43,380 nucleotides of DNA, from assembly GCA_964524755.1 (NCBI GenBank), contig CAZGDR010000010.1, forward strand, positions 1-43,380, written 5' to 3'. Shown in pieces: positions 24,884 to 33,833 of the stretch (positions within the stretch are counted from its first letter, which is position 1; each line of letters begins with the position of its first letter). The notes beneath the pieces are model-generated. The model made no database searches. It saw only the letters and a list, made by a program, of their open reading frames with translations, and had not been told where the DNA came from. Source of the DNA: JAQVOO01 sp964524755. GTDB taxonomy: Bacteria; Spirochaetota; Spirochaetia; Sphaerochaetales; Sphaerochaetaceae. Position numbers and translations under genes: made by a program.

Positions 24884-26386
24884 GTGAACGATAAGATTCT
24901 TCTAGAGATGAACCACATCAGAAAAGAATTTCCTGGTGTTTTGGCGCTGAAAGATGTCTCATTCCAACTACATGCAGGTGAAGTACACGCCCTATTAGGT
25001 GAAAATGGAGCCGGAAAATCAACTCTCATCAAAATATTAGGTGGCATTTACAGTAGTGATGCTGGTGAAATCGTCATTGATGGTAACATAGCCACTATTA
25101 ATTCGGTACAGGATGCACAAAAATACGGAATTAGTGTTATCCACCAAGAGTTAGTCCTTGTCCCCCATATGACGGTTGCAGAAAACATCTATCTAGGCAG
25201 AGAACCTCTTCTACGCAAAAGTCGATTTGTTGATTTCAGAGAAATGAATGAAGCCGCAAAACAAATCCTCGATTCTTTTGAGTTAGATATCAAACCTGAG
25301 AATGAGGTTAGTGACCTGACGATAGCGCAGCAACAGATGGTTGAAATAATTAAAGCACTCTCATTCAATGCTAAAATCTTAGTCATGGATGAACCGACTT
25401 CTTCCCTTTCTGAGAAGGATGTTGATTTTCTATTTGAAAATATCCAGAAGCTTAAGAAGGCAAATGTAGGTATTATTTATATATCTCACCGAATGAGCGA
25501 ACTAAAACAGATCGCAGACAAGATTACAGTTATTCGGGATGGTGAATATATTGGAACCCGCGATTCAACCACCACAACGAATGATGAGCTGATTGCAATG
25601 ATGGTTGGCCGACAATTAACTAATTATTATACAAGAACTTTTGGGAATCCTGCAGAAAAGGTATTAGAAGTTAAAAATCTTTCAGCAGGTAAATTGCTTA
25701 AAGATGTCTCATTTCATCTCAACAGTGGAGAAATTCTAGGGTTTGCTGGGTTGGTTGGCGCTGGACGTAGTGAAGTCATGCGATGTATTTTTGGTGTTGA
25801 TCCCATTGATAGTGGAGAGATTTTTGTCAATGGAGAGAAAGTTTCTATCAATAATCCACAAGAGGCTACGCGTATGGGAATTGCCCTTGTGCCAGAAAGC
25901 CGTAAGAAAGAAGCTTTATTTCCTGACCAGAGTGTCATGTTCAATATCACCATAAAATCACTGGATGATTTTATTAGGGGCGTACGAGTCAATCATGGCA
26001 AAGAAGAAAGTATATCGACCGAATTTGTAGATAAGATGGCCATTAAAACCCCTACCCTTGATCAAATTGTTGCAAATCTTTCTGGTGGAAACCAACAAAA
26101 AGTTGTTATTGGGAGATGGTTGGCAACAAGCCCTAAAATTTTAATTATGGATGAGCCTACACGTGGAGTAGATGTAGGGGCTAAAGCTGAAATCTACGCC
26201 ATAATGAATGAACTCGTAAAAGAGGGTGTTGCAATTATCATGATTTCATCAGAGCTACCTGAAGTTATCAATATGAGTGACCGGGTTGTTGTGATGAGTA
26301 ATGGTAGAATCACAGGACGCTTGTCACGCGAAGGCCTTACCCAAGAAAAAATTATGCACTATGCCACACAATTTGTTACTACTTAA
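24884..26386 (+). CDS. Ribose-type sugar ABC transporter ATP-binding protein (duplicated ATPase)
   Basis: Two-domain ATPase of 500 residues starting at GTG 24884, with GGAGG 9 nt upstream. Domain 1: Walker A LGENGAGKST, ABC signature region LTIAQQQMVEIIKAL, Walker B LVMDEPTSSL. Domain 2: degenerate Walker A GLVGAGRSE, signature LSGGNQQKVVIGRW, Walker B LIMDEPTRGVDVG. It powers import by the binding protein upstream and the permease downstream (26-nt gap). Confidence 0.95.
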   Translation: MNDKILLEMNHIRKEFPGVLALKDVSFQLHAGEVHALLGENGAGKSTLIKILGGIYSSDAGEIVIDGNIATINSVQDAQKYGISVIHQELVLVPHMTVAENIYLGREPLLRKSRFVDFREMNEAAKQILDSFELDIKPENEVSDLTIAQQQMVEIIKALSFNAKILVMDEPTSSLSEKDVDFLFENIQKLKKANVGIIYISHRMSELKQIADKITVIRDGEYIGTRDSTTTTNDELIAMMVGRQLTNYYTRTFGNPAEKVLEVKNLSAGKLLKDVSFHLNSGEILGFAGLVGAGRSEVMRCIFGVDPIDSGEIFVNGEKVSINNPQEATRMGIALVPESRKKEALFPDQSVMFNITIKSLDDFIRGVRVNHGKEESISTEFVDKMAIKTPTLDQIVANLSGGNQQKVVIGRWLATSPKILIMDEPTRGVDVGAKAEIYAIMNELVKEGVAIIMISSELPEVINMSDRVVVMSNGRITGRLSREGLTQEKIMHYATQFVTT

Positions 26387-26412
26387 AAAAAGAGCGGAGG
26401 ACTATACATACT

Positions 26413-27414
26413 ATGAATGAGACAAAAGAGAAAGCGGTACATTCTACCAAAAAAATGCACCTTACTAATAATATTATCTTCAATTTTGGACGAGATAATT
26501 TGGGAATCTTAATTGGACTTTTACTTCTTTGTGTAATTCTAACTATTTTCTCCCCGGTGTTCCTCTCCAAAAACAATATTCTGAACGTCCTACGCCAAGT
26601 AGCGACGAATCTTTACATAGCCTGTGCCATGACGATGGTTATCATCCTTGGGGGAATCGATCTATCCGTAGGGTCAATTATCGCGCTTTCAGGAGTTGTG
26701 ACTGGTGGTATGATAGCCTTTGATGGACAATCTTTGGTCGTAGCAGTGATCGCTGGATTGCTCGTAGGCGTGGCTGTAGGAGCCTTCAACGGTTTCCTTA
26801 TCTCTAAGACTACTATTCCTCCTTTCATTGTAACGCTCTCGACCATGAACATTGCACGAGGAGCTTCATACGTCTATACCGGCGGACAACCTATCAGAGT
26901 CATGTCCGATTCCTTCAACTTTATCGGCTCTGGGTATGTTAAAGGGATCCCTATGCCAATAATCTATTTGGTGATTATTGTCATAATATCGGTCTTGATA
27001 ATGTCTAAATCTAAATTAGGACGCCATATCTATGCCGTAGGAGGCAACCCAACTGCAGCTCGTTTCTCGGGTATTAAAAATAGCCGTGTCCTTTTCTTTG
27101 CCTACCTCTTCTCGGGTCTAATGTCTGCTATTGCAGGTATAGTTCTTGCTTCTCGTATGTTCAGCGGTCAACCCACTGCGGGTCAAGGAGCTGAGATGGA
27201 TGCGATTGCTGCCGTTGTATTAGGTGGTACTAGTATGAGTGGAGGTGTAGGTAAAATTGGTGGAACTGTAATTGGAGCCCTCATCATCGGCGTTTTAAGT
27301 AACGGACTGAACCTATTAAGAATTAACTCTTTCTGGCAATATATCGTTAAGGGTGTCGTTATTTTAATAGCAGTTTATGTTGACTTCTTAAAGAAAGGGA
27401 AAAAAGCTAACTAA
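26413..27414 (+). CDS. Ribose-type (CUT2) sugar ABC transporter permease
   Basis: Permease of 333 residues. A polar N-terminal tail of about 30 residues precedes the membrane core. Family motifs are ACAMTMVIILGGIDLSVGSI and AAVVLGGTSMSGGVGKIGGT, and the C-terminus ends in Lys residues (FLKKGKKAN) on the cytoplasmic side. It is the last gene of the operon and is followed by a strong terminator at 27433-27460. Confidence 0.94.
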   Translation: MNETKEKAVHSTKKMHLTNNIIFNFGRDNLGILIGLLLLCVILTIFSPVFLSKNNILNVLRQVATNLYIACAMTMVIILGGIDLSVGSIIALSGVVTGGMIAFDGQSLVVAVIAGLLVGVAVGAFNGFLISKTTIPPFIVTLSTMNIARGASYVYTGGQPIRVMSDSFNFIGSGYVKGIPMPIIYLVIIVIISVLIMSKSKLGRHIYAVGGNPTAARFSGIKNSRVLFFAYLFSGLMSAIAGIVLASRMFSGQPTAGQGAEMDAIAAVVLGGTSMSGGVGKIGGTVIGALIIGVLSNGLNLLRINSFWQYIVKGVVILIAVYVDFLKKGKKAN

Positions 27415-27432
27415 ATAATCTATCCTGATAGG

Positions 27433-27460
27433 AAAAGGACTCCATTTTGGAGTCCTTTTT
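27433..27460. terminator. Bidirectional Rho-independent terminator
   Basis: A perfect 11-bp stem AAAAGGACTCC / GGAGTCCTTTT with a 5-nt loop, with an A-run on the left and a T-run on the right, so it can work on both strands. It lies between the convergent permease and FGGY kinase genes. Confidence 0.9.
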
Positions 27461-27479
27461 ATTGAAATTTTAACGGGAC

Positions 27480-28988
27480 TTAATGCTTAGCAAGGAGCAC
27501 AGATTCAACTAAAAAGCGATAACGTTTCTGCATTTCTGCATACATAGCAGTATGCTCAGGATTGGGAACAAAATCATCTTCCGTCCCTGCAAAGACCTTC
27601 ACTGCTTCATCTACACTGTGGTATAACCCAGTAGCTAAGCCAGCTACGATAGCAGCCCCTGCAGTTCCTGATTCACGATATCTAGCCCGTTTTACTGGTC
27701 GTCGTAACATATCGGCTTTGATCTGCAACCATAAATCTGAACGACTGCCTCCACCTGTAGCCAGAATATCATTAATATGAATTCCATGCTTTTCAAGCTT
27801 CTCGAACGCCTCTAGGAAGAACATCGACTCTCCTTCTAAAAGTGCACGATACATCTCTCCACGACCTGTGGTAGCATCTATTCCCATATACATACCGTTA
27901 CCAGACGGTAAAAAGAGTGGAGCACCCGAAGGTTCAACAAACGGGAGAAAGAGTACATTTGTCGGTGACGGAGGAGCTTCATCAGTCAGGTAGTCCAGCA
28001 TCTGTTTTTCAGTGAGCCCTTGGGCTTGCAACTCCTGCGCAAAGGCTTTGAGAAACCAAGTCTGCAGAGCACCTGCTTGATTATGAATAAAAGCGACATA
28101 CTTACCTGGCACAACATGGTGTTCAGTCCCCAAATTTAACGCCAACATGGTCTGAGGATCAGGGATGGAGTCGAATATCACCGTAGTACACTCTACAGTG
28201 CCAATTCCGGTGACAGAATCTCCGCCTGTTACCGCACCAGCACCTAAGGCATTGATACACTGATCATGGCCACCTACAATAATTTTCACATCTTTTTGGA
28301 GGCCTAACTTTCTAGCCATGTCTGGCAAGATTGTCCCCATAACCGTGGCGGGTGGAACTACATCAGTTAAAATACGTTTATCAATCCCGCCAATATCTAA
28401 CAACTCTTGTGACCAATCTTCTTTCCATAAATCAAATAACAAGGTTCGATTAGCATGGCAATAATTCGTAGCAGCATTACCCGATAAACGATACACTAGG
28501 AAATCCGCCCAAGAGAGGACTTTCCAAATCTTAGCATGCAATTCAGGAGCATCTTCTTGGTACCAAACTAACTTTGGGTAGGTGTAAGAATAGCCTAAGA
28601 TATTGGCATTAATTTTATAAAAAGCCTCTTCACCCATATCTTCAAACCGGGAGATAACCTCTTTACGACGTTGATCGTGGCTAAAAATACTAGGCCCAAG
28701 AATATTGCCTTCTTTATCGAGAGGGACCACGGCCTCACCAAAAGAACCCACAGAAACTGCTTGCACCGGGTCTCGACGATACTTAGATTCCCATCCTGCT
28801 GTATCTGCAGCCTTCTTGATGGCACTATATAAGGATCGTTCTACTGCAAAACAATCCAGCTCAAAACGTCCAGAATCACTTCGCTTAACCTCATACGAGG
28901 ATTCAGCGACTGTTATTAAAACTCCATTTTCGGCATAAACTGCAACTTTACACCCCGAAGAGCCAATATCTACTCCCATTAAACTCAT
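27480..28988 (-). CDS. FGGY-family carbohydrate kinase
   Basis: ATP-dependent sugar kinase of 502 residues. The phosphate loop is MGVDIGSSGCKVAVY. Other family segments are VSVGSFGEAVVPLDKEGN, IFSHDQRRKEV, IVGGHDQCINALGAGAV, GIGTVECTT and the C-terminal ILATGGGSRSDLWLQIKADM. It lacks the SGQMHG segment I associate with classical xylulokinase, so a different ketose or polyol is likely. Start ATG 28988 has AAGGAAGG upstream and lies 12 nt after the aldolase stop. The pair predicts phosphorylation followed by aldol cleavage. The terminator at 27433-27460 ends the unit. Confidence 0.87.
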   Translation of the reverse strand: MSLMGVDIGSSGCKVAVYAENGVLITVAESSYEVKRSDSGRFELDCFAVERSLYSAIKKAADTAGWESKYRRDPVQAVSVGSFGEAVVPLDKEGNILGPSIFSHDQRRKEVISRFEDMGEEAFYKINANILGYSYTYPKLVWYQEDAPELHAKIWKVLSWADFLVYRLSGNAATNYCHANRTLLFDLWKEDWSQELLDIGGIDKRILTDVVPPATVMGTILPDMARKLGLQKDVKIIVGGHDQCINALGAGAVTGGDSVTGIGTVECTTVIFDSIPDPQTMLALNLGTEHHVVPGKYVAFIHNQAGALQTWFLKAFAQELQAQGLTEKQMLDYLTDEAPPSPTNVLFLPFVEPSGAPLFLPSGNGMYMGIDATTGRGEMYRALLEGESMFFLEAFEKLEKHGIHINDILATGGGSRSDLWLQIKADMLRRPVKRARYRESGTAGAAIVAGLATGLYHSVDEAVKVFAGTEDDFVPNPEHTAMYAEMQKRYRFLVESVLLAKH

Positions 28989-29000
28989 GCTAAACCTTCC

Positions 29001-29897
29001 TTACCCTAAAAGTTGCTTGGCGCTGCCAACAATACCTAACTCCTTAACGATTTCTATGACTCGTAGACGTACTGCTTCTTGAGCCTCTTCTACAGATTTG
29101 CCAACGTGTGCTTCATAAGCTTGACGAATATCAGTACCAATATTGAGTTTAGCAATCCCGTGCTTAAATGAATCATGCAAGTAAGAGAGAGCAATACCAG
29201 ATCCTCCGTGGAGGACTAAAGGAAGATTAAGAGCCTTATCGAGTTCGCTAAGACGCCCAATATGGAGACGAGCTGTCACTTTCTTCTTATCTCGAGAGGA
29301 AGGACTAATTGCTCCATGAACTGAACCTACAGCCACGCTCAACCAATCGACGTTGGTTTCTTTTATAAAAGTCTTTGCTTCACTAACATCTGTGAATCCT
29401 TTACCAGTTGAAAAAAGCTCATCATAACTAGGCATTGGGCCATCCTCGTGTCCCATTACCGCGCCTAATTCAGCCTCAACCGGCACACCTTGACTATGAG
29501 CATAAGCCACAACTTCAGCCACTGAGTCAATGTTTTCCTGTAAAGCAAGGCGAGAACCATCAACCATCACTGATTGGAAACCAGCTTTAATAGCCCGCTT
29601 AATGTCGCTCATATAATCGACCCGCAACTGATCTTCATCGATTACCGGCACATGATCTAGATGCAGTCTAGTAACGGAACTATCACCATACTTGTTATAC
29701 TCTTCACTCACAGCTTCAATACTTTTTGACGAGAATTTCATCCATTCCAATCTCGCAACTGCAATCAGGCCAAAAGTGTTAGTCTCTTTAAGAGCCTCTA
29801 CCACTGGTTTCATCATGGGCAAGTGCGGCATGTTGAAAGCTGGAATAATAACATGATTCTCATAAGCTGTACGCATAATACGTTTAATATCGTTCAT
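29001..29897 (-). CDS. Class II ketose-bisphosphate aldolase-like protein
   Basis: Zn-dependent aldolase of 298 residues from ATG 29897, with AGAGGAG upstream; the in-frame start at 29951 lacks a site. Metal and catalytic segments of the class II family are kept: TRLHLDHVPV (Asp and His), VEAELGAVMGHEDG, AVGSVHGAISP and LPLVLHGGSGI (His), with NIGTDIR near the end. Class II aldolases split fructose- or tagatose-bisphosphate and related ketose phosphates into two three-carbon units. The exact substrate is set by residues I cannot judge. It is the first gene of the kinase unit, and its promoter region carries a LacI-type operator. Confidence 0.88.
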   Translation of the reverse strand: MNDIKRIMRTAYENHVIIPAFNMPHLPMMKPVVEALKETNTFGLIAVARLEWMKFSSKSIEAVSEEYNKYGDSSVTRLHLDHVPVIDEDQLRVDYMSDIKRAIKAGFQSVMVDGSRLALQENIDSVAEVVAYAHSQGVPVEAELGAVMGHEDGPMPSYDELFSTGKGFTDVSEAKTFIKETNVDWLSVAVGSVHGAISPSSRDKKKVTARLHIGRLSELDKALNLPLVLHGGSGIALSYLHDSFKHGIAKLNIGTDIRQAYEAHVGKSVEEAQEAVRLRVIEIVKELGIVGSAKQLLG

Positions 29898-29959
29898 TTT
29901 AAATGCTCCTCTTGTTGCTTTAATTCTAGAGTAGATACTACAGTAATTCACTAATTAAT

Positions 29960-29971
29960 TAAAGCGCTTTA
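29960..29971. promoter_or_regulatory. LacI-type operator of the aldolase/kinase unit
   Basis: TAAAGCGCTTTA is a perfect 12-bp CG-centred palindrome, the form bound by LacI/GalR repressors. It lies 63 nt upstream of the aldolase start and about 28 nt downstream (on the minus strand) of a TTGACA box at 29999-30004, so a bound repressor would block transcription start. The LacI gene at 30072 has a near-copy at its own promoter. Confidence 0.65.
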
Positions 29972-30016
29972 GGACAGTGAATCATGCTTAAAAGGTGTTG
30001 TCAATACTATTTTGGA

Positions 30017-30045
30017 TTGACAGAAGTAATTATTAAGCCCATAAT
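30017..30045 (+). promoter_or_regulatory. Promoter of the LacI-family regulator
   Basis: TTGACA (30017-30022) and CATAAT (30040-30045) are spaced by exactly 17 nt; one mismatch to consensus in total. The start codon follows 27 nt after the -10, and the operator at 30049-30060 covers the expected transcription start. Confidence 0.65.
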
Positions 30046-30048
30046 TTT

Positions 30049-30060
30049 TAAATCGCTTTA
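30049..30060. promoter_or_regulatory. LacI-type operator at the regulator's own promoter
   Basis: TAAATCGCTTTA differs from the perfect operator at 29960-29971 by one base. It sits just after the -10 box, which predicts autorepression by the LacI-family protein encoded from 30072. Confidence 0.6.
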
Positions 30061-30071
30061 AAAGGGAGTTT

Positions 30072-31091
30072 ATGGTAACACTAAAAGATGTAGCACGCGA
30101 GGCCGGCTGCTCAGAAGCGACCGCCTCGTTAGTTATTAACAACAAGCCAGGAGTCCACGAATCAACACGTAAGAAAGTGCTCATTGCCGTTTCTAAACTC
30201 GGTTATGAACCGAATACTTTTGCACGAAGCTTAGCTTCGAAAAAAAGCAAAACAATCGGTTTGTTAGTTACCGATATTGAAAACCCTTTTTTTGGGAGTC
30301 TTGTACACCATATTAGTCAAAATGTACGCCATCATGGCTATGCCTTAATTGTGACGACCAGTAACGATGATTCAAAACTTGAACAAGAAGCATTACAAAG
30401 TTTTTTATCCCGACGTGTGGATGGACTTATCGCCGTCCCTACCCAGCAAAGTGTAGAGGACAGAGCAGCATACGCATCATTTATTACACGTAGAATTCCC
30501 CTAGTATTCACCACCTCTTACTATCTTCAAGTACCAGCTGATCGTGTATTAACTGATTATGCCCAAGGCAGTTATGCGTTAACTTCCCATCTTTTGTCTT
30601 TCGGGCATCGTAGCATTGTTTTACTCATTGGCTCTGATCAACAAGCTCCTATTAACCGTGACCGGATACGTGGGGCTCGGGAAGCATTTGAAGAACAGCA
30701 TCTAGACCCTTCTCTCCTTCAGCTCGTTGCTTGTGATCAACCCACCTTTGCAGATGGGTATAAAACAACCATCCGCTTACTTACCGAGAATGATAGACCT
30801 GATGCTATTATGGCAATTAATGACGTTATCGCCTTGGGAGCTAAAAAGGCAGTCGAAAATATGAACTTGAGAGTCCCCCAAGATATCTCAATTGGCGGTT
30901 ATGATGATGTGATCTATGCCTCTCTCTTGGAAACACCATTAACAACCGTTCGTCAGAATATACCCGCCATAGCCCAAGCAAGTGTCGAAATGTTGCTCAA
31001 AAGGATACAAGCCCCTGATAGACCCTTAGAAACAATCCTATTAGCACCAGAACTCATTGTAAGGAAAACAACGAAGGCCAAACAATTATAA
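30072..31091 (+). CDS. LacI/GalR-family transcriptional regulator
   Basis: Repressor of 339 residues, standard length. The N-terminal helix-turn-helix is VTLKDVAREAGCSEATASLV with hinge YEPNTFARSLASKKSKT. The effector domain (periplasmic-binding fold) shows GLLVTDIENPFFGSLVHHI, RVDGLIAVPTQ, GSYALTSHLLSFGHRSIVLL and a late SIGGYDDVIYASLLETPLTT. Start ATG 30072 has GGGAG upstream. It is divergent from the aldolase/kinase unit, and both promoters carry matching TAAA(G/T)CGCTTTA sites. The inducer is likely the sugar or phosphate handled there. Confidence 0.94.
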   Translation: MVTLKDVAREAGCSEATASLVINNKPGVHESTRKKVLIAVSKLGYEPNTFARSLASKKSKTIGLLVTDIENPFFGSLVHHISQNVRHHGYALIVTTSNDDSKLEQEALQSFLSRRVDGLIAVPTQQSVEDRAAYASFITRRIPLVFTTSYYLQVPADRVLTDYAQGSYALTSHLLSFGHRSIVLLIGSDQQAPINRDRIRGAREAFEEQHLDPSLLQLVACDQPTFADGYKTTIRLLTENDRPDAIMAINDVIALGAKKAVENMNLRVPQDISIGGYDDVIYASLLETPLTTVRQNIPAIAQASVEMLLKRIQAPDRPLETILLAPELIVRKTTKAKQL

Positions 31092-31299
31092 GACCTTTCG
31101 GTTATTTACTTATATTTCTGTTCTTTACGCTTATATCATGACTGTAAAATCCTTCCTCTGGCTCTACAGAACAACTCCCTCCACTCATAACCAAAAAAAT
31201 CAGTAGTCATAGATATTGTTAACGATGGAAACTGAAATATGGTGATTGTGGCAAAGTGTGATTGTCGAGATCTTTATTATCCTTGTATTCAACTTACTT

Positions 31300-32574
31300 T
31301 CAACTCAATTTAAAGAGTGAAAATGCATTTTTATAAAGGATTGCTTCTGCAATCCTTTTGGCCCCAGCCACGTCTAGTTTTGATTGCTCTACCCTTGAAA
31401 CTAACACATTAACTAAAACTTGTTGGATGGCCAAGACAGCCCCAAAGGCCTCTTCAACTCTGTAACCATCTCCTCCCCACATTATCTTATTGTAGGGAAT
31501 AAGATCTAATGCTCGATCGAGTACTTGAATTGCCACCTGTGGGGATATTAATGGGACCCAGCATAAATCTATATATACATTCGGGTAGGTCTTTGCAAGA
31601 ACCATAGCTGTTTCAACAAAGGGGTAAGCGAAGTGGAAAATTACAAACTTAGTGTCAGGATATTGCCTGAAGAGGTTATTCAATAAGTTTGGATCAGAAT
31701 TATTCAGATAACACGAGTTTTCAGCAAGTAAGCCTGTATGAATTTGAACCGGCAACCCCAGTTCTGTTGCTTTTTGAATTGCCAAATGGGTCATGTAGTC
31801 TTGAAAAGGTGTTTTATCTCCACCACTCAAAAAACTTTGTTCGGCATCTTCCTTACTAACATTTGCGAAATAGATGGGTCGATGGTATGCAAGAGCGATT
31901 TTAATTGCAACAACAGAGGCATCAGTATAACGTTTAAAAGCTTCATCAAGCAGTGCCAGGACGTCATCAAAGGAATCTAGTTCCATTCCCCAAGCATCTG
32001 CAATAGTCTCTAATCGCGTCTCTGTCTCTACGGTAGATTCTGTTTCATAAGGGGAAGTATAATTCTTGCCTTGGATAAAGGCATCCACCCTTAGAACTGG
32101 TCTAAACAAGGCTGTATCAAAATCAAATTTCTCGACACTCCAATACGTGTCGATCAAACCTACTGAAACATTCGCCCGTTCTCTATAGACGTGCGTATAC
32201 CAATCTTCACGACTATAAGCATCTCTCACTTTTTTTGTCATCGAAGCGTAACTTGCAGGGGAGATTGTAGCGATGTCTATATCTAAAAGTTCTTTTAAAG
32301 CTAGCTTCATATTCCTTACATATCCAGTTTGCTCAACACATGGTAAATATTTCTGCATGGCTTCAATTTTCAAGTTGTAGTCAGAGGAATCCCAGATATA
32401 ACTCTTCATACCAGCTGAAATAAAATCTAATCTCGCATAAGAATTCCTACATGTTGAAAAAATATCTAGGTCTCGACCAGAGACCATTTCTCTAGGCATT
32501 ATATGCTCATGAGTATCAATAATTTTTTGATTTTTTATAAATTCTAGAATTTCCTGATAGACTTTGTTATTCAT
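31300..32574 (-). CDS. Amidohydrolase-2 family TIM-barrel protein
   Basis: Cytoplasmic metal-dependent hydrolase-fold protein of 424 residues. The HxH pair is H22/H24 in IIDTHEHIMP. A later His lies in LPVQIHTGLL, another in KFVIFHFAYP and the catalytic Asp in IMWGGDGYRVEE, which is the metal-site order of the amidohydrolase-2 and uronate-isomerase-like group. Such enzymes act as lactonases, decarboxylases or isomerases on sugar acids, so a link to carbohydrate use is plausible but unproven. It has its own promoter at about 32642. The 208-nt gap to the LacI gene on its 3' side holds no strong terminator or other gene that I can see. Confidence 0.82.
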   Translation of the reverse strand: MNNKVYQEILEFIKNQKIIDTHEHIMPREMVSGRDLDIFSTCRNSYARLDFISAGMKSYIWDSSDYNLKIEAMQKYLPCVEQTGYVRNMKLALKELLDIDIATISPASYASMTKKVRDAYSREDWYTHVYRERANVSVGLIDTYWSVEKFDFDTALFRPVLRVDAFIQGKNYTSPYETESTVETETRLETIADAWGMELDSFDDVLALLDEAFKRYTDASVVAIKIALAYHRPIYFANVSKEDAEQSFLSGGDKTPFQDYMTHLAIQKATELGLPVQIHTGLLAENSCYLNNSDPNLLNNLFRQYPDTKFVIFHFAYPFVETAMVLAKTYPNVYIDLCWVPLISPQVAIQVLDRALDLIPYNKIMWGGDGYRVEEAFGAVLAIQQVLVNVLVSRVEQSKLDVAGAKRIAEAILYKNAFSLFKLS

Positions 32575-32623
32575 CCCTTTATCCTTTTATCTGTTATCTA
32601 ACATAATTATTTTAAGCTTATCA

Positions 32624-32647
32624 GAGATATTAATACCTCACATTATA
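32624..32647 (-). promoter_or_regulatory. Promoter -10 and operator-like palindrome of the amidohydrolase gene
   Basis: On the minus strand a perfect TATAAT (32642-32647) has only a weak -35 (TTTCAG, 17 nt upstream). Directly after it is GAGGTATTAATATCTC (32624-32639), a 16-bp palindrome with one mismatched pair, placed where a repressor would overlap the transcription start. Confidence 0.4.
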
Positions 32648-32763
32648 AGAGCTGCTTAGAAAAACTGAAAGTAACATGAGGAATGTGAAAAAAGAACCTT
32701 AAACCAAGCTAAAAGCTACAGAGAAGAGATTACCATCTCTCATTACAACAAATAAATAAAAAT

Positions 32764-33777
32764 TTAAGCGTTAGAGGTGAGAACATCCCGATTCACTAAA
32801 AATGGTTCGAGGACTACAATATGGGGGACACATGTCTGAGATTTCATTTGTTCAAATAACATCTTTACTATGGCATCAGCTTCCTTTTCTTTACAAATTC
32901 CTATCGAAGTCAAACGCATGGGATAATTTAGATCAGAGAGGATATCATCGACACCCACGACCGGGACATCATAACCAGCTTCAGCTAAGGTATCGATGGC
33001 CGCAAATGCTATAAAATCTGAAAAAGCAAAAATAGCATCAAAATCTACGTGCCGCTCTAAAATTGCCTCTATACAATTACATCCCGCTGTAGCAACAATA
33101 TCGGCTTCAACCACGAGGCTCTCGTCGAATGGAATAGCATGTTTGCGCAAACAGGATTGATATCCAGCTAGTCTATCATTAGAAGAAGAGATATGAGGAG
33201 GACCATTGAGATATAAAATCCGCTTTTTCCCTAAGCTAAGCAGATGTTCAGTCGCTAAGTACCCCGCACGCACATCATCCCATACCACTGAATAGAACAA
33301 TCTACCTGAGAACTTTCTCCCCACGATAACGTAGGGGATAGAATTGGCAATCATGAGATCAAAAATATCATCTCGCTTTTGCGTAGGACAAATAATTATC
33401 CCATCAACTTTACGGCTGATAGCAGTGCGAACAGCTTCATATTCAATATCACTATTTTCATCAGTATTTATAATAAAAGAGTTATAACCGTTCTTACGAA
33501 GAACCTTATCCATCTCCTTCACTTTTGTAGAGAAGAAGGGGTTGGCGATATCTGGAATAATAATTGCCAGCGTGTGTGTCACCCCTGAGCGCATCGATAC
33601 TGCTAACATATCGGTAAGATATCCCATCTCATGGGCTTTTTTTCTGATAATCGTCTTAGTCTCTTCAGAAATATCTTTAAGGTCTTTTAATGCATGACTG
33701 ACTGTATTTACAGTAAACCCAGTAGCCTTGGCAATATCTCTCATCGTGACCCGTTTAGATTTCTTAGTAACTGACAC
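32764..33777 (-). CDS. LacI/GalR-family transcriptional regulator
   Basis: Repressor of 337 residues beginning at GTG 33777, with AAGGAG 6 nt upstream. The helix-turn-helix is VTMRDIAKATGFTVNTVSHA with hinge YLTDMLAVSMRSGVTHT. The effector domain shows AIIIPDIANPFFSTKVKEM, KVDGIIICPTQ, AGYLATEHLLSLGKKRILYL and DFDAIFAFSDFIAF. It lies 56 nt after the glycyl radical enzyme gene on the same strand and is probably the last gene of that transporter operon. It is the best candidate to bind the ACATTATCGTTAATGT operators at 41467 and 42991. Confidence 0.93.
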   Translation of the reverse strand: MSVTKKSKRVTMRDIAKATGFTVNTVSHALKDLKDISEETKTIIRKKAHEMGYLTDMLAVSMRSGVTHTLAIIIPDIANPFFSTKVKEMDKVLRKNGYNSFIINTDENSDIEYEAVRTAISRKVDGIIICPTQKRDDIFDLMIANSIPYVIVGRKFSGRLFYSVVWDDVRAGYLATEHLLSLGKKRILYLNGPPHISSSNDRLAGYQSCLRKHAIPFDESLVVEADIVATAGCNCIEAILERHVDFDAIFAFSDFIAFAAIDTLAEAGYDVPVVGVDDILSDLNYPMRLTSIGICKEKEADAIVKMLFEQMKSQTCVPHIVVLEPFLVNRDVLTSNA

Positions 33778-33833
33778 TCACATCTCCTTACTACACACTG
33801 TTGTAACAATCTCTAGACATACTCTCTGAGCGC

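Noticed and set aside
27480..28988. Xylulokinase xylB by name
   Set aside because: Clear FGGY kinase, but the SGQMHG segment expected of xylulokinase is absent and no xylose isomerase is nearby.
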